Assembly (NCBI GenBank): GCA_016748015.1
Contig: JAAOMT010000586.1
Location: 62,001-126,000, forward strand
Source of the DNA: Geosiphon pyriformis
Lineage: Eukaryota; Glomeromycota; Glomeromycetes; Archaeosporales; Geosiphonaceae
DNA length: 64,000 nucleotides
Direction: 5' to 3'
In this document: positions 13,245-29,134 of the stretch, one piece after another
Position numbering within the stretch: position 1 is the stretch's first letter
Layout: each line of letters starts with the position of its first letter
Notes under the pieces: generated by a model
What the model was told of the DNA's origin: nothing
Database searches by the model: none
What the model saw: the letters and a program-made list of their open reading frames with translations, nothing else
Made by a program: the position numbers and the translations under genes

Positions 13245-14066
13245 ACATATTATTTTGATTTAATTCTTTAATTCCATTTTTTTCAGTTTAATTTTCTTTT
13301 GGAAATGAACTTTATTCCAAAACATAACAACATTTGGATTTAACAATTGGTTTTGACAAAAAGAGAAATCTCAAAAAAGGTATTAAAAATATAAAGCAAT
13401 AAAATAAGTCTTTAATTATAATGATCTAAAAAATCATCAACAGAATACTTAGAAAATACTCTGCCTAGTTATGATGATGCACCCTTTAATCATAACAATT
13501 TAAAAAATTATCAACAGAGTACCTAGAAAGCACTCTGTCTAGTCATGCTGCAAATATGACAACTAAAGATGTTGGCCGAATTCGAAACTATTTTTTATTT
13601 ACAGTTTTCAAATTAAAGAGACAAATATTTAGTAATAAATAGACATTTTTAATTGCATTATTAGATATTTTTGCTGCATAAGTGGTAAATAGTATTCAAC
13701 TCTGTATTAATGCAAAACGAGAACATAAAAAATGTAATCCTGTTCAAAATCTATTTTCGTGCAAAGTATAACAAATGTACAATTACAACTTGGTTCAACA
13801 CCACAATTGTCTAACTTTTTCGCAGATTACAGAAAGCGCAAAAATAATAAGATGGAATGATATTATTTCTGATTTCGGTTATTAAAGTAATCTTTGGGAT
13901 TAGTTATTACAGGGTTTAAGTGAAGATTAGCTCATCAAATCCTGGCTCAACATTGCATTTTAGCCTTTAATCGATTAGACGATTGAAAAAATGGATCGTA
14001 AGACAGCGTTTAATCAATTTCGAAAATAAATAAAAATTAAATAGTAGATTAAATTAAAGCTTCCTA
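13245..14066. other. Intergenic region downstream of the UNC79-like gene
   Basis: Sits between the solo LTR and the stop codon of the minus-strand UNC79-like gene. No ORF or homology was seen apart from a short two-copy tandem repeat at 13411-13558. Part of 13.6-14.07 kb may be the 3' untranslated region of the neighbouring gene. Confidence 0.5.
13411..13558. repeat. Two-copy tandem repeat, 74-bp period
   Basis: The unit starting TTTAATTATAATGATCT at 13411 is repeated from 13485 as TTTAATCATAACAATTT. Both copies carry ATCAACAGAxTACxTAGAAA and ACTCTGxCTAGTxATG. Most differences are transitions. No function is apparent. Confidence 0.6.
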
Positions 14067-17000
14067 TTAGGGTCCAAAAAATCGCATCGCCGTAGTGGCA
14101 TTTACTTCAAAATATAGTCGCATCCCTTCGCGCATTTCCATAAGCAATTGCGCGAAAAGCATTTCGTCCGACATCATTAACGGAGGGTCATCAAAGATTG
14201 CTCGCGCTTGCCTGATTTTTATATTGAATTCTGGGGTGTCTGCTTGCTCTTCCTATAATATTTAATGTTAAATGGGAAAATTAGTCAAAGGTTGAGAATC
14301 ATATTGAATGCGTATTTCAACGTACTTCGTTAGTTAAACTATCCAGCAATGCACACCACTCTTGAGAGTAGAGCATCACAATATCAGAGCCACACAAATG
14401 TAGAAAGGTAATCAGATCCATAAACATTTCCCAATATGCAATGCCGTTCGGCTACATAAAAATGATAGGGGAATTATTGTTAAAGAGTAAACATCCGATT
14501 CAAACTCTCACTTTTTATACCTGGACGTCAGTATCCATAATACTCGAGGTCAATTGTTGTTTCATTGACGGCCAAATTGAATTCCAAAATCGTCGCTCAG
14601 CCATTGCCAAAGACATGGCTAAACGTCGATGAATTCGTCGTCCACTGCCATCCCCTCCATATCTTGAATCATCAGTCGGAGGTCTTGATGCATGGACACA
14701 TAACACTGTCCAGATCTTGATCAAAAGGAATGCATGATATGCTAATTCCCCAGAAGGTGTGTATAAATAATTGAGTTCGGATCCGAGTACTTCGGTAACT
14801 GTTTGTCGAAGTGCATGTGTCAATAAATCAGCAATGTTGTCCTGAAAGTCAAAGATCGTAGTGATAAGCCCGAAAGTTTTGGCCTCAGATTTCGACATAC
14901 ACATTAATACCCAATTTAGTAGACGTATGGTACGTCGGGAGTCGGTTGACTTCATTAGATTAAATATTTTAGCAACGTAGGTAATACACTTCTCCCAAGT
15001 TTCACAGATACGTGTCACTTACCTTTTGCCACAAAAAAATCTTTGTCAATAAATCATATTTCTGATTACACATGGCAACCACTAGTTGTCCAATGTAAAC
15101 GTCTACTTTGAATTCTTTTTTCAAATACTCCTTGGTGGTAATTGGATTCTCTAGTAGACTCACGCTATCATCAAACAAATTTTCGGCGACGTTAACAAAA
15201 TAAGGTTGTTGTTGCGTGTTTTCCATACTCAATAAGATTAACTATTAAAAAAATGGTTACCAATCAACCTCAAAAATTTTTCTCAATTCCATGTCAGAAA
15301 TTTAATTCGAAATCAAACCTGTAATAAAATTATCATGGTATCACTATTTAATCGAGACTTGCTCCCACGAAAACTGGATCTCAGCTCTTCAATAATCACA
15401 TCTCCAAACGGATTTATGCTATCAAGATTTGCCGTTTCGACAGCTAGTGGGTATGACTTTAACAATTTATCACAAGACTCCATCGATATTGAACACTTTT
15501 GAATCGCATGTCGGAATAAATTTTTGATATGTGGAACCAATATCTGGCAGAAAAGCAAATTATCAGCTGAATTCTTTTTATTCCGAATAAAAGAATTCAA
15601 TCAGAGACTATCGATTTACCTTGACGTAAATCGGATGTTCCTTTAATATGGTTGCCATCATATTTAACATCGGATTTATGTCCCATTCACCGCGTTTCCA
15701 TTCATTTGTGTGTTTTGTTAACTTTGTAATAAACAGGCTTAAATCTTTTCAAGATTAAAGTTATTCGGTAAGAAACGGACAATTAAATATTTTAATTCAG
15801 ATAAAACGATTACCGACCAACTATGAGCTGCTCTCCATAAGGTTGCGGATAAACCAATTGCACATATTTATTCAAATTGCACAGAATCGTAGAAGCAACT
15901 TGTCGCACGTTAAAATCAAATACTCGATTCATCACATCGCGTATTGGTTGTTCGCGTAAATAAGTGAATTCTTGATTTTCGCCTTCTGAAGGAATCATTT
16001 CATTGACAATCACTTTCCGGAGCACCCGAAACATATCAAGCTCCGTGTGGTTTTCATCAGCTACTGCTTGATTCTAAACACAATCAATGAATATTTAAAA
16101 TCAATTATATTAATCCCAATTAAATTCATCCCATTAGATTTATCATTTACCTTGAAAATCAACACAAATAATCCATTTTTTGCGAATTCTTTAAAGGCCT
16201 TTATCAAAAAAGCTCGAGCACTCTCAACCAATGGAATATTGGTATCATATTTTAATTTGGTGATTAGTTTTCCAAGTGTAATAATTTGTTTACCAAGAAT
16301 GCTCACGGTCGACAACGGGGATCTTTTTAGTAAGCAGGCTGAGAGTTCGATTATGAGTTGTTTGTTTTCGTCACTAATATCTTTTCCGAGTAGTTCAGAA
16401 ATTCGTCGCATTGCATTAACGATACTTTCTTCCAACTCTTTATTTCGACGATCTTCGATTTTGTGCTACAAAGAAAATAAAGGCTGAGGTAAAATTTTTT
16501 TTAATTTTTAAATAATACCTGGAAAAAGAAATTACCTTATATATGATAATAAGCATCAATTCAAGCCAAGTTTTGAGCATCAAATGACTCAATATTGACA
16601 TATCAATCGAAGAATTGAACATGTTTAATATCACATTCACAAAGTATCCACCAACAAGATCATCACCCAATTCAGGCGAGCCTTTCAAGTCTTCAATATA
16701 TTCCGTTTCGAGTTTCAAGTAAATAGGAGTATCAAGAATTTTTTTAAGGTTGCTGAGACATGTAATCATCATCATGTTTTGAGAAAAATCGTCGGCTGCA
16801 TACTTAAAATCACCGTAATCAACCTCTAATTGGAGATTTAGGCGACAGTTTGCGAAGCCAAGATTTGACATAACTATACATTTCAGTTGGATCAAGGTTT
16901 GTTTTGAGATCTCAATACCGTTCCCGAGCATTTGCAAAGCAAGGGTTGACAAAAGTACCTTTAATGACAAAATTTAGTAAGAAGTGGAATTAAAAGTTTG

Positions 17001-20000
17001 AATATGTGATAGTGATTGAAGTATTAAATCCTACTTTAAGATTTTCTTCCTCAGTTACTTTTTGACCGGGTGTCGCGTTAAGGTCACTTTCAGCGTGTTT
17101 TATTCCAATTACCAAGATACTATCTGGTCTCATGTAACTATCCTAAAAACTGGCAGTTGAATTAGTCATTTCAAAAATCCTGAGAGTTCAACATTTTTCC
17201 AAAAGATATGCTATTACCAGAATATCGTCTGTTGACACGACTTCCACTTCAATTTCTTGATTTAATGCATTCAAAAGCATACTCCATTCAATTACTATAT
17301 AAAATACGGTAGTCAGTAGGAAGATTTTTTAACAATTGAAAATAGTATGGAGATCATTTAAACGCAAAACAAACCCTGCCAATCGGGAAATTGGGCATTT
17401 AGACGTATCATCAATTTAACAAGCAAAGTTCGTTCACGAACATTTGTCACTTCAAAATATGATTCCCAACAGTTAATGGCAAGACGAATATGTCGCTGTT
17501 GCATTGCACGAATATACGAAGATGCTTTAGATCTAACGTATTCCTAAATCGATTAAATGATATCTAAATTTAATGTATGCAATTACGTTAAATAATTAAA
17601 TACTATTAAGTAGAAACCTCTTTATCCCAAAGACAGGCCACAAAATAACTGAATATAGGTCCAAGGTAATCAAATACACCCGACCATTGCACATTGAATT
17701 TTTCCTCAATTTTTGAAAACAGGCCGTATAAGTTATCGAGACCAGCGAATCTATTAGAGCGAAATATCAGAAAAAAAGAAATGTCTAGAAATAAATAAAT
17801 GAAGGTTACTTAATCACTTGCCTAACCTCCCAGTTAGGATCTTCGAAGATTTTTTGAACAAAGGATCGAAAAGCTGAAGCATCAGCCCACACTAGTTTCA
17901 ATAATAGAAGGATCGTAATATCAGATGAAGTATCATATAGGGGTACAAGTGTCTCCCATATACTAGGAGTAGGTGAGAACAATAGGATTAAATTTAGAGA
18001 GCTTTCTACTTAAGAAAAATGAATCCGCTCAGAAGAGACTAGACTGACCTTGGTAACAAAACTGGGATACAACTTCTAAAAAATTCATCTTTGTTAGATA
18101 TAAGACTCCCATGCTTGCAAAGGCCCCAAAAAGCTTTCATTATATCACAATTCATTCCGAGCCGACCAAGTTTTGAGTACTGAACCAAGCATTGGATCAA
18201 TGAAGAATCGACAGTAAGACTAATAGCTAAAGTTGGATCAGGTATTTTTGAAGTTTGCTTTGAGGCTTTTGCGGGTTTTGAATTAGGCCTTTTGTATCAT
18301 GCCAATGGTAAGGGATTTCAAAAAAGATGTTCAGACAAAGATAAAAACTTGTGTTATATTTACTTGTCAATCAGAAACCTACTTTAAACTTGCTGTTCTT
18401 TGAGGACCACCTTTAACAATCTCAAGCGAAGAAATGAATTCAAGTGGACATGCATAGGAATGCAAAGTCAATGCAAGCGTGATTCTAATGAATGCTCGAG
18501 CTCTGTAGAAATACTAGATTGGATTAGAATAAGCAATACTATCAAAGTTTTTTGGCTCAAAAGAAAAATGAAATCGAGGAACTACTTTGAAATATCACTT
18601 CCATATCCAATTGAGTCAAACTCTCGAAGCATATCCAACGCAACTTGATTAATATCCGTGACTAATTCTAAAATAGCTCCACGATAAAATGTATTTCCTT
18701 GGCTCCCGATCACTTGATACCAAATAATTTGCATGAAGGCGGTGAATTTTTCAAGTTTTGGAGATAAATTTGCCAGAAAGGGAAGAAAGTCGGAAAATAT
18801 CGATGGAGGAAGAGCAACTCTGTCCATAAAAAATCATTAAGATAACATAATTTTCAAAAAAATAGGTTAGCTTTAAGGTATCATTCAACATTCCAAAAAA
18901 AAATCAAAAGGAAACCCTTGTTTACCCTCCACGAACCAACAGCTCCATCCATCGTAGTCCCCTTGACAAAGATTCCGCATCACCTTCTTTAAAAAGTTGC
19001 GTGACGACGTTAATCGGATCAGAAATTTCAAGAGTGAGATTTTCGGCTGCCACAGCAAGTGAAAGATCAGTGACACTCAATCGTGATCCAAAATGATGTT
19101 TTGGTGGGAAAATTCGTTGTAAAGCTTTTAAATCGTAGAAAATCTAAAATTAATTTTGGAAAAAATGAATGTAAAGAATGTCGTGTTTTGTGTCACATTC
19201 GCCAAATTCCGGAGAAAATTTATTGAAGATAATAATAATGACAAAAAAACAAATAGAAATCTGATTACTCTTTCAGGTGGCTGCTTTGAAATTATTTCAT
19301 AAACGTTACCAAGCCAACGAGAAAAGATATTGTTAAAAGTTGAGAAAAGTAAGCCAGAAGTCCAAAGTTTGATAATGTAACGCAAAATATGTTCTTGACG
19401 TCCTAAAGAAATATCCTAATTAAAATGCAAAAGTTAATTGATTGATCATTAGAAAACAATAAAATGAATTGAATACTTACTATATCTTTATCATCAGCCG
19501 GGTCGTGATGCGGGAAATAAAGTTCTTCAACAGCTTCCAATTGACAATAAACCATATCAGAAAATAACTCGGGATCAATTTGATGAACAGCGGCCAACCA
19601 TCCCGCAACATATTTCTCTTTTAGCATTTTTCGACAAACCACATAAGCACCACCTCCGGCATTATTATGGGTCGATAATCGTTTTGAATTCGTCCCACGA
19701 CGTTCTCCGCTTATACCACTATTATTGGAAGCAGCCGCATTCCGCGTATCATCCATTTCATCACGTACTCCGGGTAACTTTAGTCCCGAAGCGGAATATT
19801 CGCGAACAATCAACAATAATTTATCATCCTCACAACAAATCCATTCAATGATCGAATTCATCAATCTTTCTAACGTGTACCTTGACAAAAACGGATCAGG
19901 CCAACAACGTCTTGTCAAAAATAAAAATCCACATTCATTGATTGTGATATTGATATCTCGTAAACAAGTGAAAATAGCCGAAATCAATGATTCAACACTT

Positions 20001-23000
20001 GATGAAGATTCAATACCGAATGGAAGTGGAAATGTACATTCAGTTCTTAATCGATCAGGCGACTGGTTCAAATTTCTAGCGGAAGAAATGTAAGGATTTG
20101 GGAAAATAACTGGATATCCATCGATTCGTTCAACAAATCCCAAATTTGCCATTTGTTGAAGTAAAATTTGTGAGGTGTAGGAGGTTTGAAATCCTAAATT
20201 ATTTTTCACCCAACGTATCATTTCATTAGTGGTTAGCATATCAATTGACATTCCATCATCCACAATTCCCGCGTTTGAAGAAGTTGGTGTTGTAGCTCTT
20301 CCATTTGAATTTACTCCTAAATAGCTAGCACTTTGATATCCTCCATCGTCAAAGTCCATATCAAATCCAGCTCCCGATTTCATAAATCCCGCTAAATGTC
20401 CAAGGTATTCTTCTTCAAATAGAATCCAAGGGTGTTTATGATGATTAGATATCTGATTATAATCATGATTATTGATATCACTTTTACTATTTCGATTGTT
20501 GTTATTAACCCCAAGGACAACATCCCAATATTCTTGTGAAATAGTAGACTCATGGGTCCCAATACCCATCATAAGACTAGAACTACTAGCAACCTCATTC
20601 AAAAAGTCTCCTCGATCCCCTTCAAAAAAATATTGTTTATACAAATCAATGGTTGAATGTAACTCAAACTTTTCAAATTTTTCTTCGCCTTGTGAAAGCG
20701 GATGATTTACGGATTTCTGTCGCACGATCAAACATCCAGCCAAAATTCCATTCCTTAAAAGATTTTCTTGAATTTCTAAAACACTAATCATCACTGATAA
20801 TTCCTCGATAGCGAATGAGGGAAGAGTGTCACGAGGGTGAAGAATTGATTTGTAGTATTGGAGGAAGGTTTGACGAAGGAGATCGTGATGGATTACCGCG
20901 TCTTGTATGGTCATTTCTGCCATTTGGGAACAATCGAGTTGTTGTTGTTCAATTATCCCATCATTAATTGATAATTGGTGAGAGTGAAAAAGACAATGTA
21001 CATGAATAAAATGATTACACCATTCACATCGATATCCCTGATGCGTAATACCCCATAGTGGTTCACGGCAAATCATACAAAGTAAGAGGGTGTATAAGTT
21101 AACCAAATGAAATTTATGTCCCTTTTTACTTTCCACCATTATTAAAACATTTAATTTATCCTTATCATAATCATTATCACTATTTAAAGGATCATCTAAA
21201 ATAATTTGTCTCGGATTCGCAAGAATATCACAAAATCGAGGCGTCGATAATTTATGTATTCCAGAATCCAACAAATATTCGGTCAAAAATCCTCCATCCA
21301 TCCAGTTATAACATCCAAAATGTACATTTAATTTACACCCGCCACATCTTAATCCAAATCCAAATATTGTCTCAAAACATTGCATACACGAATTTGGACG
21401 TTCAGTCGGTATTAATTGTCCTTGAGATTCAACTAATGATTTACGTCTAGGTATGGCGGTTGATAAATGTTTATCTTTTACTTTTTTAGAATCGAGATGA
21501 AGATTATAATCATCCGGTGGTTTAAAAAATATTTGCGGGAAGAATTGATGCAAATGTTCTTTTAGTGAGGTGTAACTTTTTCTTTGAATATCTGGGTCTC
21601 GTGATGTTTGATGTTGTTTTTGGCGAGAATCTAAAGGGTATACTCCTTCGAGTAGAGTTGAATTATTATTCTGATTTTGTCGATTATGTTGATTGTGTTT
21701 TAGATGGTTTTCCAATTCTTCTTTTAATCTTCTATCATCTTCATAACTAACTTTCAAAAGTGGGCGTCCTATTGCTGGATGTCCAGTACTATTTCCCCAA
21801 AAATGAAATAAAATATTTACAGCTTGGGCTCGACTAGATTCTTCTCCATAAGCAATTATTTCAATTATATCATAGTAGAGATGTGGTTTTTGTTTAATCA
21901 TAATTGCTAATATTAGATGCATTTGATAAATAGTTTCCAAGGAAGATTTCTGAACGTCGATGTATTGTACAATGGAGTATAAAAGTGGAATGAACATTGA
22001 ATCAATATAATATTCCTCAATATCCAAATCTCCCTTGTACGTTACAGAAATTTCTCTCGAGATTTGTGGTAATTGCTGCGGTTGAATTTTTTGTGTTTGA
22101 TTTTCGTATTGGTCGCTGGACTTTGAATTAGAATGATATTCATTATTCATAAAGAATTTGTGGTTGTCTGTGTCATTATCTACTGGCGAGTGAATCTCGA
22201 TGGCTACAGGGGGTGGTGGGGTTGAAGTAAGATTATCAGAATCTTCGTGGATTCTAATATTAATATGTCCAGAATTTTCAAAATCTAGCAATAGAATAGA
22301 GTTTTGAGTAAACCAGAATTGGCAAAAGAATCAGTTTTTCACAAAATTAAAATTAAAATCCAAGCTCTTTTCACTTACCATTTAATAGACTTTTTCCTTT
22401 TCTTTCCATATTACGACCACGAATTTCACGATTTCCTCCCAAGTTATTCTGATGTTGATTATAGGTATCGGATGACGATTCATGCGATAGATTTTTACGC
22501 CCCATTCCATTACTACAACCAATCAATTGTGGAAGCAAAAAATTTCCATAAAATATTAAAAGTTTTCTACGCAATCCATCTTCAAAAGTGTTGAACCCCG
22601 ATAACATAGACATTCCCAATTCATATAACCAACGAGATGAATATGGATTCTGATCTATTAATAGAAATGCCACGTCTAACGCGATTGTTTGAAGAGCATA
22701 TGATGGTCGAGATGGTCTTGGCAAAGAAACTTTATATCGACAATCATTCTGAACTATATCTGATAAGACATCCATTATACGATCAAGTATGGCTATATCA
22801 GAGTATCCGAATCCAGAAGCACGAGTGGGTGAAGGAGAACGAGATCTAGTGGGTGAAGGTTCTTGTGAAGAATAGGGGGAATCAGGAGGCGAGATAGCGA
22901 TTGCTCTGCAAAATAAAATAAAGGCTTAGCGAAAATGAAACAATTTATATGATTGGGGAAATAAGAAAAAATTACAGATAAATACTTACCTATCACCAAA

Positions 23001-23438
23001 TATAATTCCGCTAAATTTGCAGAAAACCAAGACCTCACGCAATTGAAACAACAATTCGCAAGTTTCATCAGTGTGAAACACGGTAGTATATTCCTCCATA
23101 ACCTTAGCCCGACCGTAATCACTGCCCCCAGCAATTCCCCCTATTCCTAATAATGAAACTCCACTCTCAACCAAACTGTTAGCATTCTTTTCACGCAAGA
23201 TCTTTTCTGGCTGACTAGTGAAAAGACTAGGAGGCTTTTTACGTTTTTTCAATTTCCTCAAAATTTGTAGGAGAAGCTTTCGAGTTTGATCGACTTTTGG
23301 AGACACAGAAGTGCCTACTTGAGTTCCTCCAGGGCCAGTTTGTCGCTTTGGGCTTTTTTGAGCTGGTGACGTTTGAAGCTTTGTAAAGTTGGTGGCCGCT
23401 GTGGAGGTAGAAACTGCACTCGATCGTTTCAATTCCAT
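14067..23438 (-). CDS. UNC79-like giant protein (NALCN channel complex subunit homologue) with C1-type zinc finger
   Basis: A long minus-strand gene of roughly 18 exons, about 2,300 residues by eye, close to animal UNC79 (about 2,600). Start ATG 23438; stop TAA 14067-14069. Read exons include 22990-23438, 22379-22906, 19481-22284 (about 935 codons), 19269-19415, about 18926-19139, about 18600-18819 and on to 14067. The key match is IAYG (21845-21856) followed by AVNILFHFW, against the animal UNC79 stretch IAYG..AVQMLFHYW, with a Cys/His zinc region just after in both. The second zinc region (about 20990-21120) is H-X12-C-X2-C-X13-C-X2-C-X4-H-X2-C, exactly C1-domain spacing, but the last Cys is missing. 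The rest is helical, HEAT-like. In animals UNC79 supports the NALCN sodium-leak channel with UNC80; the nearest fungal channel is Cch1. The channel link here is inference. UNC80-like was the alternative considered. No membrane segment is obvious. Confidence 0.6.
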
Positions 23439-23670
23439 TAACTGCTAATTTGAAAGTTTAACTCTAACGCGAAGGTAACCTTGCACCGATCGATGAGCAT
23501 TTTTATCATATATGGGGCGTGCTTCATAATTTTTTCCATGCTGAAATCCCTGACATTGTCTCTGTCTAGTTATCTAGATATTGATCATCACAATCGAGAT
23601 CAATCCCATTCAAATAATTAGGCATTCATAAGTTTTCTACATTCTCAAAATTTAAGCCTGCTTTTTTATA
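23439..23670. promoter_or_regulatory. Shared divergent promoter region (UNC79-like / PGM)
   Basis: Only 232 bp separate the minus-strand ATG at 23438 from the plus-strand ATG at 23671, so both genes must take their core promoters from this stretch. It is less AT-rich than the intergenic deserts. No clear TATA box was identified. Confidence 0.45.
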
Positions 23671-25984
<2,314 letters not shown>

Positions 25985-26172
25985 CCTAAGCTATTTATCA
26001 GACATCGCTATCCTAAATTGTTCTTTTTTTAGACAAGAAAATTTGGGATTTCGTTATTTTGATCGTAAAGGGTTCTTTGAGCTATCTCGTGATCCTATCA
26101 GATAAAAACTAACGGTTGCAATATACACCGAGACCTGTCGTGCATTGCTCTCGAAACTTCAATAATAATAGC

Positions 26173-28097
26173 TTAGAAATCATCCTCAAAATCGTCTCGT
26201 GCCCACTCTGGAAGTTCGGTCTCATAATGCCACCCAATCCCTTCATATTTTAAAGCATGTAACCAGATCAACATGTCATGTGGCAAAGGATCGGGATATT
26301 TTCGTACACCACATTCACAGGTACCTGATGAATTTTCAGGTGTTAAATGTTCACGCGATTGTAGTTCATCCATGGATTCAACGATGATGACAGCAGCAGT
26401 AGCAGCTTGACATGGTTTTTCACCTGGTGGTTTTGAACTGTCTTGAGTTACCAGTTTTTCGATAATATGTTTGGCACTAGATTTATCCACACCTCCCTTT
26501 CCCATTTGACTCCCCCATAGGGAGGATCGGGCGTACAGAGGATCATTGGCAATTGGATAGCCGAGATATTGCAAGTGTACACGTATTTGATGTGTACGAC
26601 CAGTTAATGGTTTACCTACACAATAGTTATTGTCAGTACAAAGAAAATGGAAAATGGATAATGAATAAATTAATATAAAAAATCTGCTAAAATATACATC
26701 GGAGTAGCGAAGTGCGACCATTATAACTGATTTTTTCAAAAACCGTTGTGCATGGCTTTCCATCCGAGTGAACAATATTTAATCCAACTTTTTGACAAAC
26801 TGATAGAATTGGTTTATCGCATACTATTTCGCAGCTGAATTGGAGGATCAAAAAAGAAACACGTAGTAATTCTTTATAAATTTACAAGATGTCATCAATT
26901 TTTAATATTATACCTGGGAAATTCCCCAATAACACGGCAAACATACGTCTTCCGAATCGTTCGTGCTCGCATCTGTTGTTCGTATTCATGAGCTTTTTTT
27001 TTATTGAGTGCCAAAATCATGAGACCGGAAGTCAGTCGATCTAGTCTGTTCACGGCTAATTTCGTTGTAAGCGAAAATGAGTGCGGGTAATTAGGTGTTA
27101 AAGGCCCGAATTAAAAAAAAGTAATTTAAAGGTGGAACTTACGAAAAAGCTTCACGAAACCATGCTCCCTTTGTAGAATCTGAATTATTGTGTTATGATG
27201 GTAGCTGAAATACAGGTTGAACTTAAATGAGTTTCACCTTATTATTTTTAATCTATTAGTTACAAAAATTCCCAAAAGCTTACCGCCCAGTAGGATGCAC
27301 CTTGAGAATTAAAGCGAGATCAATGAATAACTCAACAAAACCCAATCATTTTGATTCTAAAAATCTTCTTACGGGTACACTTGACGGCTTATCAATGATG
27401 AGAAACTCATCACGTTCCTCTCTCAGGATCTTGATTTTCGCCGCGGTAACTGGTGGTTCGTGACGATGAACCGAGTGAGACACGAGGTCTTGATTATGGA
27501 TTATGGTGTTCGCGTCCGATAGGGTGTTGTTGACTTTAATCAGGCCGGTGACGATTGCTGAGGCCTATAAAATTAAATGATTTTTTTAATATGGTTTACG
27601 AAGATTGATGAAAAAACGCAAGTATATGTTTCGCTAAATCAGAAACTATCCGATTCATACATAATAATCCGGCGACCGATCACGAAACTCAGTACGAAAT
27701 ACTTCAAATAACGTTTTGCCGACCCATCTACCTTTCGCAAACGATTTGTATTCGAAAAAGTAAGGTTTCACTTTCCGTAAACCTAATAATTTGCAAAGAA
27801 TGGAACGAGAAGTGATGCATTAGTGATGTGCCGAAATTCTAAAACCATTAACTCGGACCTTACTCTCCTCCAAAAAACCTTAAAAGGCATGTAACTTGTT
27901 TTCCACCCAATCAACTCACCGTTCTCAAAGTAACATTCTGCTCCTAGTAAAATATGCTTATCGGTATCCTCTGGGAGTTTTTTTTGTGGCTTTCTTTTTC
28001 GGCTCCCACCAGCGGGTTGTAGACTTCCACTAGCATCAAACTTGTCAGGTTCCATAGATTTATCAGCCTTTCTTTTCTTCCCTGCTGTTCGGAGCAT
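26173..28097 (-). CDS. RluA-type RNA pseudouridine synthase (RIB2/PUS9-like)
   Basis: Isomerises uridine to pseudouridine in RNA, probably tRNA. Start ATG 28097, stop TAA 26173-26175. Exon 1 is 27920-28097: a basic Lys/Arg-rich leader that may be a nuclear signal, then CYFENG. Exon 2 is 27661-27782 and begins [21 protein letters not shown], the hallmark N-terminus of this group. An S4-like region follows (about 27370-27567). The catalytic motif [10 protein letters not shown] is encoded near 27030-27060, and [18 protein letters not shown] plus ANDPLY near 26520-26620. The C-terminus has a CEC..C-type cluster and ends [10 protein letters not shown]. Fungal Rib2 fuses this domain to a deaminase; no deaminase is seen here, so a PUS9-type tRNA enzyme is more likely. 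Confidence 0.88.
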
Positions 28098-29134
28098 TTT
28101 TGCAAGACGATGAGGTCAAGCTTAACAGTTCATGTGTAGAAACAACTTTTGTGATATAATGGCACAAATATAAGATTTTTTATAACAATAATAAAAAACC
28201 TTTTTTTTAAATTCAATTTGTAACCAAAAAAAGAAGCGACCATTACTTTTCTTATAATAGTTAAAGAAAATTACAACTTAAAAGTTTTTTAATTATAAAA
28301 ACAGCTAAACAAGATGTTATATATGAATGCTTTTCTTGAAACAAAATACTTTGTTTTTTGGTTAAAATTAAAAAATTACTTTTTAATATTATTATTGCTT
28401 TTACTATTTTTTCAAATTTTTTAAAAACATTAAAAAACTAAATTAATTTTTTTGTTGTTTTATTTTCATATTAATAATTATCAAATTGTTATTAATTGGT
28501 AATTAAATGGCTTTTTTATAAATTGACTGTATATAAAATATTTTAGTTTATTAGAATTTTCAAAATTAAAAAGCTGCCAATTACCAACAAATTATTGCAA
28601 CTAAACCAGGATAATTTAAAAAATTGAATTGCTCTTGATACATCAATTTCATTAATTTAATAAAGGTTAGAATAATGAAGAGGTGTACTCGTTTATTAAT
28701 AGTAATTGGGTAATACACTTGTGATCTTTTTCTGATATAGCCGTTTTCGTGCTACAGCAACTCTATCGACACATAAACAAGAAGGCGATACTCAGATAAT
28801 GATCATTGGAAGGTGTGATAGTTTTTCGAATAACACGCAAATGATTTCGAATTTCAATTAGGGGGGGGGGTGCGAAAAGTTATTGATTTCAAATTTACTA
28901 TTAATTGTAAATTTGAACAGGCGATTTGAAACACAAATCGCCACGAGCTGGAAAATGTTCTTATGATCATTTGGTGAGCGCAAGAAGTTTCCATTAATTA
29001 CTGCTCAGCTATTATTATTATTATGTAGGCTGTTTTTAAATACACTTCCAATAGAAAAATTAAATACCTTTTTACGTCTCTGATCACTCATCATGTTCCT
29101 TTCGGGTGGCGCTTTCTTCTTTATATCTTGAATA
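28098..29134. other. Intergenic region with a G10 tract
   Basis: AT-rich with no recognised gene. It holds a run of ten G at 28861-28870, unusual in such AT-rich DNA. The left part is upstream of the pseudouridine synthase gene and the right part downstream of the small unknown gene, so it probably contains a promoter and a 3' end. Confidence 0.5.

Noticed and set aside
16047-16487. Plus-strand ORF of 146 codons within the UNC79-like gene
   Set aside because: It lies opposite minus-strand exons with good splice sites and shows no protein-like features of its own.
14067-23438. Calling the giant gene UNC80 rather than UNC79
   Set aside because: The IAYG..LFHxW block followed by a zinc region fits UNC79; I could not find a comparable UNC80 signature.
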